Of a stretch of DNA of 64,000 bases, positions 33,701 to 42,580 are shown one piece after another. The stretch comes from Balanoglossus misakiensis (Eukaryota; Hemichordata), in the NCBI GenBank assembly GCA_040954595.2, contig CM082585.2:1922001-1986000 (forward strand), written 5' to 3'. The position numbers and the translations under genes were made by a program. Below the pieces are notes generated by a model. It made no database searches and was not told the origin of the DNA. It saw only the letters and a list, made by a program, of their open reading frames with translations. Every line of letters begins with the position of its first letter. The stretch's first letter is position 1.

Positions 33701-36700
33701 CGGTTTTCGTCGTGCTAAGAAGCGATACCGGTGGAAGAGTGCGTCCAAAAACACCCAAAATCGATGACTTTTTCAGGTGTGGTACGGGTATGCTGAAATC
33801 GTAGGATACAACGATAATATTCGAAAACAAAATCCGTCACGATCTTCCCTGGTTCAAGCAACTAATGAATACGTATCAAGTTCGTTTTTGAGGTCACGGA
33901 ATAAAAAGCCTTAGGCTTTTGAAATTTGACCTAGCTAATTTGCATATCAATGGCGTCAGGGGGCGCGCGCTCACAATCATGCAGATTTTCAACTAGTTAC
34001 CAGCCCCTTGTTAGACTCTGAAAACGGCTTAGTCCAAATCGGGGTGTAATGTCCTATAAAGGCCCATAGCAACGGGCAAAAAGATCCTAGGGACCCATCT
34101 TAAAATCATAAAATTACACTTACTCATCAGAGCTGTAATCTGCATGTGGGCATCTGTTACGACTTCTTTGACATTTACACCTTTCTCCTGAAGCTGGTTT
34201 AGACTTTTTACAAGGCAGGCCTTTTCCATGTTTGTTGACTTCTTCTCTGTTTCTCTTTTGTCCATGGTTATTATCGACAGAATTTTCTTGGTGGTTTCCT
34301 CCATCACAGTATAGGTGCAATATTGCGCACAAAAACCCGGGGAATCCATTCGCCCATCACCTGAGACATAATCAAGTAAATATGTCAGTCAAATTATACA
34401 TAAGTATGCATAAGTGAGAACATTTCCAATTCAATGATTTTACAATGAGTATGAAATGATGCAAATGAGGAAGTAAATGCCACCAAATAATAACTATTGT
34501 ATTCTTTTCTAAATCAGCAGAATAGAGTGTGTAAGTATAAACTTTTAGACATAAATTACAAGTGCATTGGCCGACATGTGATGGATAATCAGTGGGGTGA
34601 GCCAATCAGATTAGGTGCGTGTCATTAACAATGAAGCTAAAAACTTACCCAGTAAAACAAGTTCTTGGCCATCAAATGAATCAATGATGTCTTGTTGTTG
34701 TCGTATCCAAAATTCATCAAGACATGGTATTAGATAAGCTTTCTGAATTCTATTGTAAGTATTCTGGGAGCAAATTCTGAGTGACAGAATGCTTGCCAAA
34801 AAATTAATTTTGGCATAATTATTACCAGACAATAGAATGGCAGCTGCTGTGAAGAGATCACCACTATGAAGTCTCCTGTTCAAAATTGGTTGTGAACACC
34901 ATTCGTACTCAAGGTGACCAGCTGAGCATTCCTGAAAAAAAAAAGTTTAAAGATTCATGCTTATTTGATCATTTCATGTTGATTTCTCCAAGACACGATA
35001 AAACAGATGTTAATACCGATAACTTTGTAATTTCAGTTGACTATTGTTTTTTATTATAAACCTAAAGGAACAATGTGCACCCACATAGGATTATAACTAG
35101 AGTTTCCTGTTCATCTAAATAATACTGGCATAGTGATTGTCCATACAATGCACACTACAGTTGGTATAGTTTAACAATAATTGTCAAGAATATACCATAT
35201 TTAGTTCACACTCACCCACTTTAGATATAAAGCTGAGCCAACAAACTTTGAAGTAGAGGATATCAATCCACTGCAAGACTTCAATGCACAGACTTGCCTA
35301 ATAGATTTTTTGCCAAGGGCCAGAAGCTGGTTAAAAAAAACAGACATGTTGTAGAGTCACCAAGGAGGCTTTCCCCATCTTCTTCTGTGACAACTCTCTG
35401 CAGACCCGGTGATGGTGTTTCATCATCATCATCATCATCATCATCACCACCGTCACTTTCAATATCGTCGTCACCAATGGCAGGAACCACCTGCACGCCA
35501 TTAGTTCTGAGAAATGGACAAAAAATCCTAACAATGCTCATGACTTGTCCATCAGAGTTTGTCAGTCAGCTGTTAGTACAAATGTTGTAAGTTGATGTTT
35601 CATTCATAAAAGAAAATTTATCATATATATGAATTTTAGCGTCCAACACTTAGGCTTTTTTTAACCATGAGGATATTTTGCTTTCCATTTGTTGTGTACC
35701 CATCCAATAAGGAACTTTGATGATAGTGATAAATGCGCACTTACATTATAGAAATATCAAAGCTGGGCTCATAGTCATAATCATCATCGTCACATAGGTT
35801 CATGTCTTCCTCTTTGTCTTCCTCAGAAATATCAATGCTCAACCTGGTAGTAATAAAACCAAGGAATTAATCTGAATAGTGGGACAATGCTGCTCACTAA
35901 AAATACATATAGTCACTCATAAGCACAAAAAAGAAAGAAAACATTTCCCATGAATTTAAGTACAAGCAAATGTTCTGACACACGTGATGCATGTCATGAA
36001 ACTGATTTTCCCAACAAATTTAAATTTAGTGTAACAGGAGAAAAGAAGCAATCGAAAAGGCTTGCTCAAGCAAGGGATACATGCATGCCGTATATGACAA
36101 TAGTATAAGGAAAACTTACTCAAATGGATTGATGAAAGACTCAGACAAATTTCTTGGAAATCTTACACGGCCGCTGGAGAAAAAAATGACAAAATAGGCA
36201 CACATGAGACGGCAATATGTACTGAACTAATTTACAGCTGTGAACTAAATATAACACACATGAAAATTGAACTCTGAAACAAAGTGACAGGGGCACACAG
36301 GGACAGCAGCATCACTGCTTATTTTTACAGGTTCCTCTCTATCTTGGTTTCACACAAGTAAATTTAGGGTGCTTGGTAAACATTTGCCATTTTGCTTTCT
36401 AAGAAATATTTTCATGTTGATAGCTACACAGAATAACTTATTCACACAAGCATAAGCAAGGGAGTTAGAAATTAGTACATTTACATGTATGTAAAGCAGT
36501 CGCTCCTGCTTTTGTCCTAAAGCAGGAGATTAATGTTTATCACAAAAGGTACAAAAGAGGGGGGAAAGCCACATTTCACTATAAAAGTTTACCTAACTAC
36601 AGTTTATCTTCAGATTAATAGAATCTCACACTCCCAAGGACCTGGGATCACATTTCTCATAAGAGTTGGGGATTTTCTGTCCCACACGAGCCGCAGGCTC

Positions 36701-38820
36701 GTGTGGGACAGAATATCCCCGACGAGTGTGAGAAATATGATCCCAGGTCCTTGGTGTGTGAGATTCTTTTTCTCACACGGTCACAAATTAGCCAAGTTCG
36801 TTAAAAACATTGAATAAATGACTCTGGAATTGTTGTCTGGGGGCACGTTGTAGTCTCTGTGCCTGTAATACACATCGCGCCATTGGATAACATTTAGTGC
36901 GCGTAGCGACAGAACACTTTGTTAACCAATCAGCACTCACGTCATATACAGCTTTCTATTCAGTGAGATTGTGAGAACAATTTGTTCCCACACTCTGTTC
37001 TCACACTCCCAGCGTACGGGGAGTGTAAGAAAAGATAGTGTCATACCTTTCACTTTGTACTGGCTGTGATGGGCCTTCTGTAGATTCCATAGGTTTCTCT
37101 TGTGATGATTCTCCTATCTCCTGAACATCTATCTCTGCAATTCCAGAGATGGAAGAAACCCTGTACAAAGAAAAAAAAGACTAAAATTTGATACATGACA
37201 AACTAGGTCTGCACAAACGTTGTAGGTTCCAGTTCCCCCTAATCCCCCAACCAGTAAGCAGTGAAAAACCTATGTTTGCTGGATTAAAACCATAGACGTG
37301 AATGTCTTGGTCAACACACTGAATAAATTGTATAGGATGATTTTGGTTGTTTATTGGAGGGCAAATGTCAGGTATACTTCGCCATTGTTATGTTGATTAT
37401 TGTCACCTGAGAGTTTGAGCAGAGGCTTTTCCTCATACTACAGATTGTGGCTAGAAGCATTGAAATTATCATGTAATGTAAAAAAACAGTGCTTAAACAC
37501 CTACCTGACTGATGATATTTCTGATGCAACTAATTCTTCTAAATTTTTTTCGATATCACAAAGATGGCCATTTCCTGGCGTTGATGTCATAGGAAAAGTT
37601 TGGGTGGCTTGTCCTTGATCATCACGTTGCCTATAAATTTTAAGAAACAAATATATACTTTTAGGTATTCCCATCTATCACACAGATAACTATGTGGAAT
37701 GCAACATTTCATTGTTTCATTTCTATAAATTATATTACGGACACAATTACTTTTCATGAGCCATAAAAACATGTCACCTCTTTACAACAATATACATCAT
37801 GTATACTGCAAGAGCCCCATCAAATATGAAAATCTATTGTGTACTATACAAAGCTCAAAGTATCATGATCAAAATTTATTTGGTACCTAGTTTCCATAGA
37901 CGGTGCAAATACTTGCAGTGTTTCTTGGCCACTTGGAGATGATGCAGGCCTGGTAAATTCTGCATCTGTTGTTGCTGTAACTTGATGTTCATAATACCTG
38001 TCCACACAAATAATAAGACACAATGAACCTTTTTTGCCTTTACAATGGCTTGTTTACGTAGCCAATTTCTGTCTTTAGAAGGGATTACACACAGCCATAA
38101 TTTGCCTCAGAGGACAGGTTACAGACACGTAAGGTGAGAATAAGATAACTACGAGAAAATAGCCAAATTTTTCTTCAGTTCATATACAGCTCAAGAAATG
38201 TACACAACTGGCTATAACAAAACGGAAGTTGTAGCAGAACAAAGAACAACCAAATTCCGCTAAAAGCATATTGTCTCGTATGTTCGATAACAGTAATACA
38301 TGTAGATTGTCCGGAGGAAAAAAAAGAAAAAAAAAAAAAATTGCAGTACCGTACAATTTATCTCGCATAGTCATACATTGATACAAACGGTCCAGCGTAC
38401 TACATACAACTGCTGGTCGAGGGCGAGGTATGCGCTGGGCAAAATCACTAAGTGAAATACGACTTGAAACAGCACATTTAGAATTACATTGAGATGATGC
38501 TCGCAGTGATTCTGTGAGACACAGATTCTAAATTCATGTACACAATTCATGCCGTATCTTTGGCTATGGAGTACGTACACAGTGAATGCACGAATATGTA
38601 CTTACCGGTCGATCAGTACCTTTGCGACCTGGCGGTTCGTTTCCAATACCAAGGAGCGTTTGATTTCATTCCAACGATGAATTTCCGAGAAAATGTTTAT
38701 CTGACCTACTTGTTTCAGCAATTGTTTACGTTTTTTTGCCGAAGCAGTGGTTTGTGGGCGGCCACGAGCACGTTTACGTTTACCACTGCTACTGGGAACA
38801 GACGCCAAAGCATCCGCCAT
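27684..38820 (-). CDS. Multi-exon transposase-derived gene (3' end not found)
   Basis: Eleven exons join in phase on the minus strand: 38606-38820, 37887-37997, 37505-37630, 37047-37160, 36120-36173, 35745-35843, 35216-35506, 34649-34931, 34124-34360, 33077-33153 and 27684-27788. All have GT..AG borders. About 570 residues are visible: a basic N-terminus, acidic low-complexity middle (exons 6-7), a CxC/GH-type cysteine-histidine region (ECSAGHLEYEWCSQP), then a core with GDGRMDSPG, VVTDAHMQI, HSHDIWHAAKN and NHFWYCC. I recognise this core from an uncharacterised DDE-like transposase family widespread in invertebrates and fish. The first two acidic residues would be in GDGR and TDAH. Later exons and any third acidic residue are not in view. 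It may be an intron-rich transposon or a domesticated gene. Confidence 0.75.
27813..27817. other. Target-site duplication ATGAT (left)
   Basis: Matches ATGAT at 32819-32823, exactly outside the two LTRs. Confidence 0.9.
27818..27971 (-). repeat. 3' LTR (element orientation)
   Basis: 154 bp, TGTGATGTCCGGGG to TACTATCACA on the plus strand. No difference from the LTR at 32665-32818 was seen. The adjacent minus-strand sequence GTTGAGGAGA is a plausible polypurine tract. Confidence 0.92.
27972..28444 (-). other. Region between pol stop and 3' LTR
   Basis: About 470 bp of the LTR element with no long ORF. No envelope-like gene is present. It probably forms the 3' untranslated part and polypurine tract. 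Confidence 0.6.
28445..31042 (-). CDS. Pol: reverse transcriptase, RNase H, integrase
   Basis: 865 codons. RT with CKLDMNMAFHQ, a catalytic box NMHDDIRVV (both aspartates kept, H in place of the usual Y) and FMGHLMTAQG. RNase H follows with TSDASPVGVGAILEQ, E in FEREALGVKWACEKL and FEVRTDHKPL. The integrase zinc domain is HQGIVRTK..CHPCQ, and the core has D in LAVDLLDV, D in VKSDNGPPFTS and E in NGSVERLNEI. All catalytic residues that can be checked are present. The frame overlaps the gag-protease frame by 110 bp and is displaced by one base at an A6 run (plus-strand T6, 31022-31027) inside the RT N-terminus. That is either a one-base error or mutation, or a +1 frameshift. Confidence 0.9.
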   Translation of the reverse strand: MLKLLKKLNELQKLGVIEKVSGPTSWVNPLVTVQKPDGDIRLCLDMRKANQAIVRERHPVPTMDETLEEISGAKVFCKLDMNMAFHQIELDEKSRDITTFSGPNSLYRYKRLVFGVNMATEKFQNLISQVLKGCEGAHNMHDDIRVVAENYEQLHARVGKVIKRFSEHGLTLNFTKCKLGDSMIFMGHLMTAQGMKLTDEKVKAIVKARTPTDKSELRSFFGLAQFCSKYVDKFATVTSPLWDLTRKDAKWKWLPKHEKVFNLIKHKLTTSPFMAYFKQGAKTRVTSDASPVGVGAILEQMQSNGSYQPVYYVSRKLTHVESRYSQFEREALGVKWACEKLQQFLLGSHFEVRTDHKPLLKVFSPNSRPPSARIERWLLYMQQFDYHITHIKGKNNYADMLSRLPVDEPSDNYCRETEDFACSVVLEAMPSAITPRDIERESAKDQSLQLVEKCITSANWSKLKSSPYWHVKDELWLYGRLIMRGNRLVVPQVLQRKILKIAHQGHQGIVRTKARLRDRVWWPGMDRDVEKLIRSCHPCQLVSARPNPEPLLPTQLPEGPWFDLAVDLLDVCDGEKLLVVTDLYSRWPEVVLLKKTDAAHVIKAMEAMFLTHGLPYCVKSDNGPPFTSAEFEGFLDYLGIDHEYSIPYWPQSNGSVERLNEIILKSVRIAKLQKKSWYKDLTHFLFEYRNTPHTVTGISPAMALMGREFRDKIPRLRIPSQTINESDWQIKMRERNNRMKMKQKFYADNRRHATSSDIREGDTVLLQQAFRQNKLTPNFETEPYKVIQKDGGALLLENSKGVKRRSTGHVKKYVEEYPEFSFQGTEWNSKHLTYEQPQRVQNGVPSCNPHIHDLSTHNNLDNLPV
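30933..32564 (-). CDS. Gag and aspartic protease
   Basis: 543 codons from ATG at 32564. Gag-type capsid region (LQQRWERWLQEFELFVAAS, ETVDSYVIRLKNLLKDCDF), a basic segment, two CCHC knuckles (CFRCGRKGHMQREC and CFRCQKPGHRAADC), an RG-rich stretch, then protease with IIDSGATCNLI. The frame runs on past the protease into the first part of RT (KLHLHIDESVKPIAQYRRIP) and then closes after the A6 run, so RT continues in the other frame. Confidence 0.9.
   Translation of the reverse strand: MKMSTPVTLSGLPGVAGFDCEGEPEALQQRWERWLQEFELFVAASGVSNNAQKRALLLHMAGAGIRDIVSTKSEDETGDVTNCATLIACLDKHFQLQKNVPMARQKFYSATPTSGETVDSYVIRLKNLLKDCDFPETEKDNQIRDRVLLYISDKVLKSKLYREKNLDTTKLLQIIRSYHDKDALVLVSGTQAVSANAVNIGGKRTRAKNKMADLACFRCGRKGHMQRECRASTSGSSRNAEQKSDRCFRCQKPGHRAADCRAKWEDCPSKDSENGNSRGSGGNRSARGRGRTRGDGRGTHKVAQTTTDANADGGHADVETDEEKAYYAFNAAFRASSGKDLTDTGIQIENQHVPVIIDSGATCNLIGERQFRRLAEKRGVKVRNCNNKVFTYGSSKPLDILGKCALHVEAPTKKKCIADFIVIKADQPILLSRSTSENLDMLRVGNVNLYTINSISADNSSPILAELRRKYPEVFNGLGKLKGYKLHLHIDESVKPIAQYRRIPFNRRAKVVEKTQRASKAGSNREGFGSDLLGQPPCNSTKA
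32640..32664 (-). promoter_or_regulatory. Primer binding site of the Mag-type element
   Basis: On the minus strand TGGCGACGAGGATTTAG starts a few bases after the 5' LTR end. The TGG start and position fit a tRNA primer site. The tRNA species was not determined. Confidence 0.65.
32665..32818 (-). repeat. 5' LTR (element orientation)
   Basis: 154 bp, apparently identical to 27818-27971; it carries the promoter of the element. Followed by the target duplication ATGAT at 32819-32823. Confidence 0.92.
32824..33076. other. Intron 10 remainder
   Basis: Sequence between the LTR element and exon 10. No other feature was recognised. Confidence 0.5.
33077..33153 (-). CDS. Exon 10 of transposase-derived gene
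   Basis: 77 bp, acceptor CCACTCTTATAG, weaker donor GTTAGA. Encodes DDHPDIKHSHDIWHAAKNLS, which continues the exon 9 core directly. Confidence 0.78.
33305..34099 (-). mobile_element. 795-bp TTAA-type DNA transposon, copy 2
   Basis: Flanked by TTAA at 33301-33304 and 34100-34103. It is the inverse-orientation twin of 18653-19447, equal in length. Over the 112-codon frame (33492-33830) the two copies differ at six bases, four of them amino-acid changing, so the frame shows no sign of selection. It sits in intron 9, about 20 bp from the exon 9 donor. Confidence 0.88.
34124..34360 (-). CDS. Exon 9: proposed first catalytic block
   Basis: 237 bp, acceptor TTATGTCTCAG, donor GTAAGT. Encodes GDGRMDSPGFCAQYCTYTVM and, near its end, KEVVTDAHMQITALM. 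These two acidic motifs are the most recognisable part of the family. A 795-bp TTAA transposon sits in the next intron only about 20 bp past the donor. Confidence 0.8.
34649..34931 (-). CDS. Exon 8 of transposase-derived gene
   Basis: 283 bp, acceptor preceded by a long T-tract, donor GTAAGT. Encodes ECSAGHLEYEWCSQP followed by a hydrophobic segment (LFTAAAILLSGNNYAKINFL) and FDGQELVLLG. The Cys/His set suggests a metal-binding element shared with exon 7 (KSCSG). Confidence 0.75.
35216..35506 (-). CDS. Exon 7 of transposase-derived gene, internal frame break
   Basis: It begins after TTTTTTGTCCATTTCTCAG and joins exon 6 in phase (TNGVQVVPAIGDDDIESDGG, then a run of Asp). It ends with SALYLKW before GTGAGTG, phase 0 into exon 8. 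The two halves are in different frames, and the change falls at a T8 run on the minus strand (plus-strand A8, 35331-35338). Either one base is missing there, or TTTTTTTTAACCAG is an additional splice acceptor (exon starting at 35326) with an unidentified donor upstream. Confidence 0.6.
35745..35843 (-). CDS. Exon 6 of transposase-derived gene
   Basis: 99 bp, acceptor ATTACTACCAG, donor GTAAGT. Encodes a strongly acidic segment (SEEDKEEDMNLCDDDDYDY). Confidence 0.7.
36120..36173 (-). CDS. Exon 5 of transposase-derived gene
   Basis: 54 bp, acceptor TTTTTTTCTCCAG, donor GTAAGT. Encodes GRVRFPRNLSESFINPF. Confidence 0.68.
36621..36766. repeat. 146-bp near-perfect palindrome in intron 4
   Basis: GAATCTCACACTCCCAAGGA at the left is mirrored by the right end, and the centre CACGAGCCGCAGGCTCGTG is itself palindromic. 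Arms of about 70 bp could form a long hairpin in the primary transcript of the host gene. It is probably a foldback MITE. A second AT/GC-type inverted stretch (TGTTCTCACACTCCC) lies further on at about 36970-37030. Confidence 0.8.
37047..37160 (-). CDS. Exon 4 of transposase-derived gene
   Basis: 114 bp, strong acceptor TTTCTTTGTACAG, donor GTATGA. Encodes an acidic, Ser/Gln-rich linker (VSSISGIAEIDVQEIGESSQ). Confidence 0.7.
37505..37630 (-). CDS. Exon 3 of transposase-derived gene
   Basis: 126 bp, acceptor ATTTATAG, donor GTAGGT. Encodes a hydrophilic segment ending EKNLEELVASEISSV. Phase matches exons 2 and 4. Confidence 0.7.
37887..37997 (-). CDS. Exon 2 of transposase-derived gene
   Basis: 111 bp, phase-preserving. 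Acceptor TGTGGACAG, donor GTACCA. Encodes YYEHQVTATTDAEFTRPAS and a Ser/Pro/Gln-rich continuation. Confidence 0.7.
38606..38820 (-). CDS. Exon 1 of transposase-derived gene
   Basis: Starts at the ATG at 38818-38820 and reads MADALASVPSSSGKRKRARG, a basic segment that could be a nuclear localisation signal. It ends with HRWNEIKRSLVLETNRQVAK..LID before donor GTAAGT. The last codon is split (phase 2) and completed by exon 2. Confidence 0.75.
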
Positions 38821-38928
38821 GACTGTCGCTACAGCTATAATTATATGTATGACGTTTCATTTTGTGTATATACCCTTGCACATGCGCACATTGGTAATGA
38901 TCGAAGCCCGGCCCGCGTCCGCGCTCGA
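38821..38928 (-). promoter_or_regulatory. Upstream region of the transposase-derived gene
   Basis: The 108 bp between the start codon and a half MITE. It is relatively GC-rich near 38900-38930. No TATA box at a convincing distance was seen. If the gene starts here its promoter would have to lie in this short stretch or within the MITE. Confidence 0.3.
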
Positions 38929-39112
38929 ATAAATGGTAAAGAACGATTATTCATTTTGGTGATTTTTTTACTCTCGTGTCTACAAGCGGGATGGAACTTG
39001 TGTGTGGTCGAACGTTGATTCACTATATATCAACATTTAAAATAACATACACAGTGTCTTGAATGAATCAAAAGTAATGGAAAAAAGGCAAAAAGAGAGA
39101 GACTTTGTCCCT
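38929..39112. mobile_element. Half of a palindromic TTAA MITE
   Basis: Matches the right arm of the elements at 22787-23127 and 40873-41203 (ATTCATTTTGG, TGTGTGGTCGAACGTTGATT, GAGAGACTTTGTCCCT) and is followed by TTAA at 39113-39116. The left arm is absent. The break lies just upstream of the start codon of the minus-strand gene. Confidence 0.78.
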
Positions 39113-40812
39113 TTAAGTCAAAGGCTGATATTTCTCACTGTGTGTGACCAGGGTATCATTTTAAACACAGACTGGACTTTGACTACTGTGTCCAATGGAA
39201 AAAATACATCAGCATCTATGTCTGCAAAAAGGTGTCAAAACTGACATATCTTATCATGTATGTCATCAAACTCAAAGGATAATATCTTCATTTCATGTGA
39301 CCTGCCTGGTTAAAGTTTACCGCCAACATTTCACCATGCTTTACCCACCCATGGCACAGTGTGTCAAATCCAATATTTGGTTCGATGAATGAACCATGAA
39401 AGTTTCCGAATTGGTACTACCCGAAAACTGCATGGCAAGCTAAATTTGGAATTTGGATGGGGTGGGGAGGTAAAGCTAACCTAACGTACAGTCGTTTAGA
39501 TTTAACATTATGCCTGTGAGTTACATGTTAATATTTTCTGCATGTCTGTCGCGTACAATGCGTCGGTGCGGAAAAATGATCACAGGTACTATTCAGAAGA
39601 ATTCCGCTGAATCATGGTGACGATGTGCATGGAAAAATCCTGATTATGATCTAACTGATAAACAATAGCATGATATTAATAAAATATACACATTAACCAA
39701 TGAATGAACCATCGTGAAGATTGTGCCCCAACACTTATTTAAGCTTTTATCATTATTATACCTTTGTCATTACTAAATATATCAACAGCCCTGTACACCA
39801 AAGCTATCACCACATTTGTTAACCTTTATTACACCATTCATATGAAACCCTTCACCATCATCAACCTCTATTATATTCATTGTTTTGGCCCATTATAATC
39901 TGTGTACCCTCAATTTTACCACAAACCATCACCACATTAGTTAACTGTTTATTAAACACTTCCACATGTGTTGCCCATTATTATACCATTGAAATTTATA
40001 AATCGATCATCATACCTATCATACAAGCAATTGCTGATTGCTGTTAACCCTTGTGTACCACAAGCCATTATCATGAAATAGGCAACATGAATTTCACATA
40101 ACACAGTTTGTCAGCTCTGAGAATATTGTTCTCAGGACCATGTCCCACGCTTAATAAAAGTGTTGTGTATGTGGTACAGTTTAGATTCCTTGTCAGATTT
40201 CCCATAACACAGTTCGTGAGCCCCGAAAAGTACCATAACACAATTCTCATGAACATTTCCCATGATCAATAAAAGTGTTGTGTGTAGCATAGTCATTTTT
40301 CCGTTTGCTGTGACATTTGTCTCCGTGTGAGAGTTTAAGTAAATGTGGAAACACGCAAATTAGGCAACATCAATATCCCGTACAGAATTCAGTGTGTTTT
40401 GTTCGCATTTTTGGTTGCCATTTTGAAAATGAACAAAGGACTTTCCATTGACCAACACCCGTATGAATACGTCCAAATTACCCAACTTTAATATTCCTTA
40501 AATAATTGGTCAGCTGTGCAAATATTTTTCACCTGACCACTTCCTTTGCTAAGCAAGAGTGTTTTTTATGTAATAATATTAATATAATATTTATAACGTA
40601 TGTAGCACATTAAATCTCAATGTGCTTTAAAGTTGTCCCATGGTCATTTGATTTAGGTCGTTGGACATAAATATTCCATTCAACTCCCTGGGGAGCAAAC
40701 AACATCTCACCATCTTTAGAAATGTCAAATTACAGTGCTTTTGGCCACGTATTAACCTGGGGATTTACAGTTAACTTTAAATACACATGCATATGCATTT
40801 AATCCCCATGTG
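39113..40812 (+). repeat. Composite repeat module, copy B
   Basis: Collinear with 25021-26890, starting at the same TTAAGTCAAAGG. It lacks one internal tandem unit compared with copy A and ends in a partial satellite monomer (TTACAGTGCTTTTGGCCACG to TTTAATCCCCATGTGA). Confidence 0.85.
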
Positions 40813-40872
40813 ACTATAAAACAGTTTGTAAATGTGAATATGTCCACATTACACAACTTGAATTTTACTTAA

Positions 40873-41203
40873 AGGGACAAAGTGTCTCTCTCGCTGCCCT
40901 TTTTACCATTAATTATGTTTGATACAAGACATCGTTTATGTTGGCTGTATAGTGAATCAATGTTCGACCAAACACAACTTCCACCCCACTTGTACACACA
41001 AGAATGAAAAAACTCGCCAAAATGAATAATCGGTGTTTACCATTTATTCATTTTTGCGAGATTTTTACTCTCAGATTCTACAAACGGGATGAAAGTTGTT
41101 GGTTGAATGTTGATTCACTATATAGCCACATGTAGAATAACATAAATGGGTTCATGTATCAAACTTAATTGAACAATGGTGGCGAAAGAGAGACTTTGCC
41201 CCT
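40873..41203. mobile_element. Palindromic TTAA MITE, complete copy
   Basis: 331 bp, AGGGACAAAGTGTCTCTC to GAGAGACTTTGCCCCT, flanked by TTAA on both sides (40869-40872 and 41204-41207). The arms are inverted over most of their length. This copy defines the family ends and target. Confidence 0.85.
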
Positions 41204-41207
41204 TTAA

Positions 41208-41617
41208 ACAATTGGTCAGCTCTGCGAATATAGTTCACCTGACCACTTCCTTTGCTAAGTAAGAGTGTTGTTTATGTAATGATATCAATATAATATTTAT
41301 TACTTATATAGCACATTACACAATAAATCTCAATGTGCTGCTTCAAAGTGTTTCCCATGGTAATTTGACCTAGGTCGGTGGACCTAAAATATTCCATCCC
41401 ACTCCATGGGGAGCAAACAACAGCTCACATGTGCAGCTTTTATATCAGCACAGCAGACCTAAACATACTCATTACAATATCGGATCCACCAAATTACCTT
41501 TTCTTATGGGCGGGGAGAGGCAAGGAGATGTAAACACCACAACACCACAACCATGCCAGGGATCAAACCCTTGATTCTTTGATTATGGGTCTGATGCTCT
41601 AACGACTGGACTATGAC
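41208..41617 (-). mobile_element. tRNA-derived SINE-like element, copy 2
   Basis: Homologous to 23132-23556. A-box-like TAGTCCAGTCGTTAGAGC (41596-41613) and B-box-like GGGTTTGATCCC (41559-41570) on the minus strand. The 3' body again adjoins the palindromic MITE, so SINE and MITE were duplicated together. Confidence 0.65.
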
Positions 41618-41639
41618 TTTATGTGGCACAATGACCTTT

Positions 41640-42580
41640 CCATTTAGTGCCTTGTTCAGCTCTCAGTCAGGGTTTAAGCAAATATGGAAACATGCATATT
41701 AGGCTCTTTGAATTTCCAAAAATTCAGTGTGTCAGCTCCCATTTCCCAAGACCAGTTCCCGTGCTAAATAAAAGTGCTGTGTGTGGCATAATCATTTTTC
41801 CGTCTGCTGTGACATTTGTCTCCCTGTGAGAGTTTAAGTAAATGTGGAGACACGCAAATTAGGCAATCCCATATATCCCATACATAATTCAGTGTGTTTT
41901 GTTCACATTTTTGGTTTTTATTTTGAAAATGAACAAAGGAGTTTCCTATCATTGAGCAACTCACTCCATTAACAGTTGCTCGATATGCAGGCTAACTTGC
42001 TAGATCACTAAAGACTTAAAGCATGTTGAGGTTGGTGCCCCAAACCCTCTTGAAGACAACTGGTTGCTAACGATTGCCAATTAGGCAATTTGGATATTCT
42101 ACACATAACCCAGTTTGTCAACTTTGAGAATACTGTTCTCAATACTATTTCCCATGCTTAATAGAAGTGTTGAGTAACAGTATGTGGTAGAATGGCATTC
42201 CTATACGTTGCCTTCTTTTGCTCATTATCACGGTTTCAGTAAATTTAGAGACACGCAAGTTTAGCAGCTTGAATTTCTCATAACACAGTTTTGAGCTCCG
42301 AGAACACAGTTCTCATGAACATTTCCCATGCTCCATAAAAGTGTTGTGTATGTCTTACAATGATCTTTCCATACGCTGCCTTGTATAGCTGCTGTTAATA
42401 ATTCAAGTTAATGTGGAGACGTATTAGGCAACATCAACGTCCCATACATAACACAGTTTGTAGGTATGAATACATCCAAAATACCCAACTTTAATTTTCC
42501 TTAAAGAATTGGTCAGCTCTGCAAATATATTTCACCTGACCACTTCCTTAGCTAAGTAAGAGTGTTGTTTATGTAATATT
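41640..42580. repeat. Diverged tandem units of the composite module
   Basis: Several imperfect copies of a unit with AATGTGGAGACACGCAAATT, AACACAGTTTGTGAGCTC, GTTCTCATGAACATTTCCCA and AAAAGTGTTGTGTATG. The same units occur at 26090-26580 and 40090-40510. No coding potential. Confidence 0.7.
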
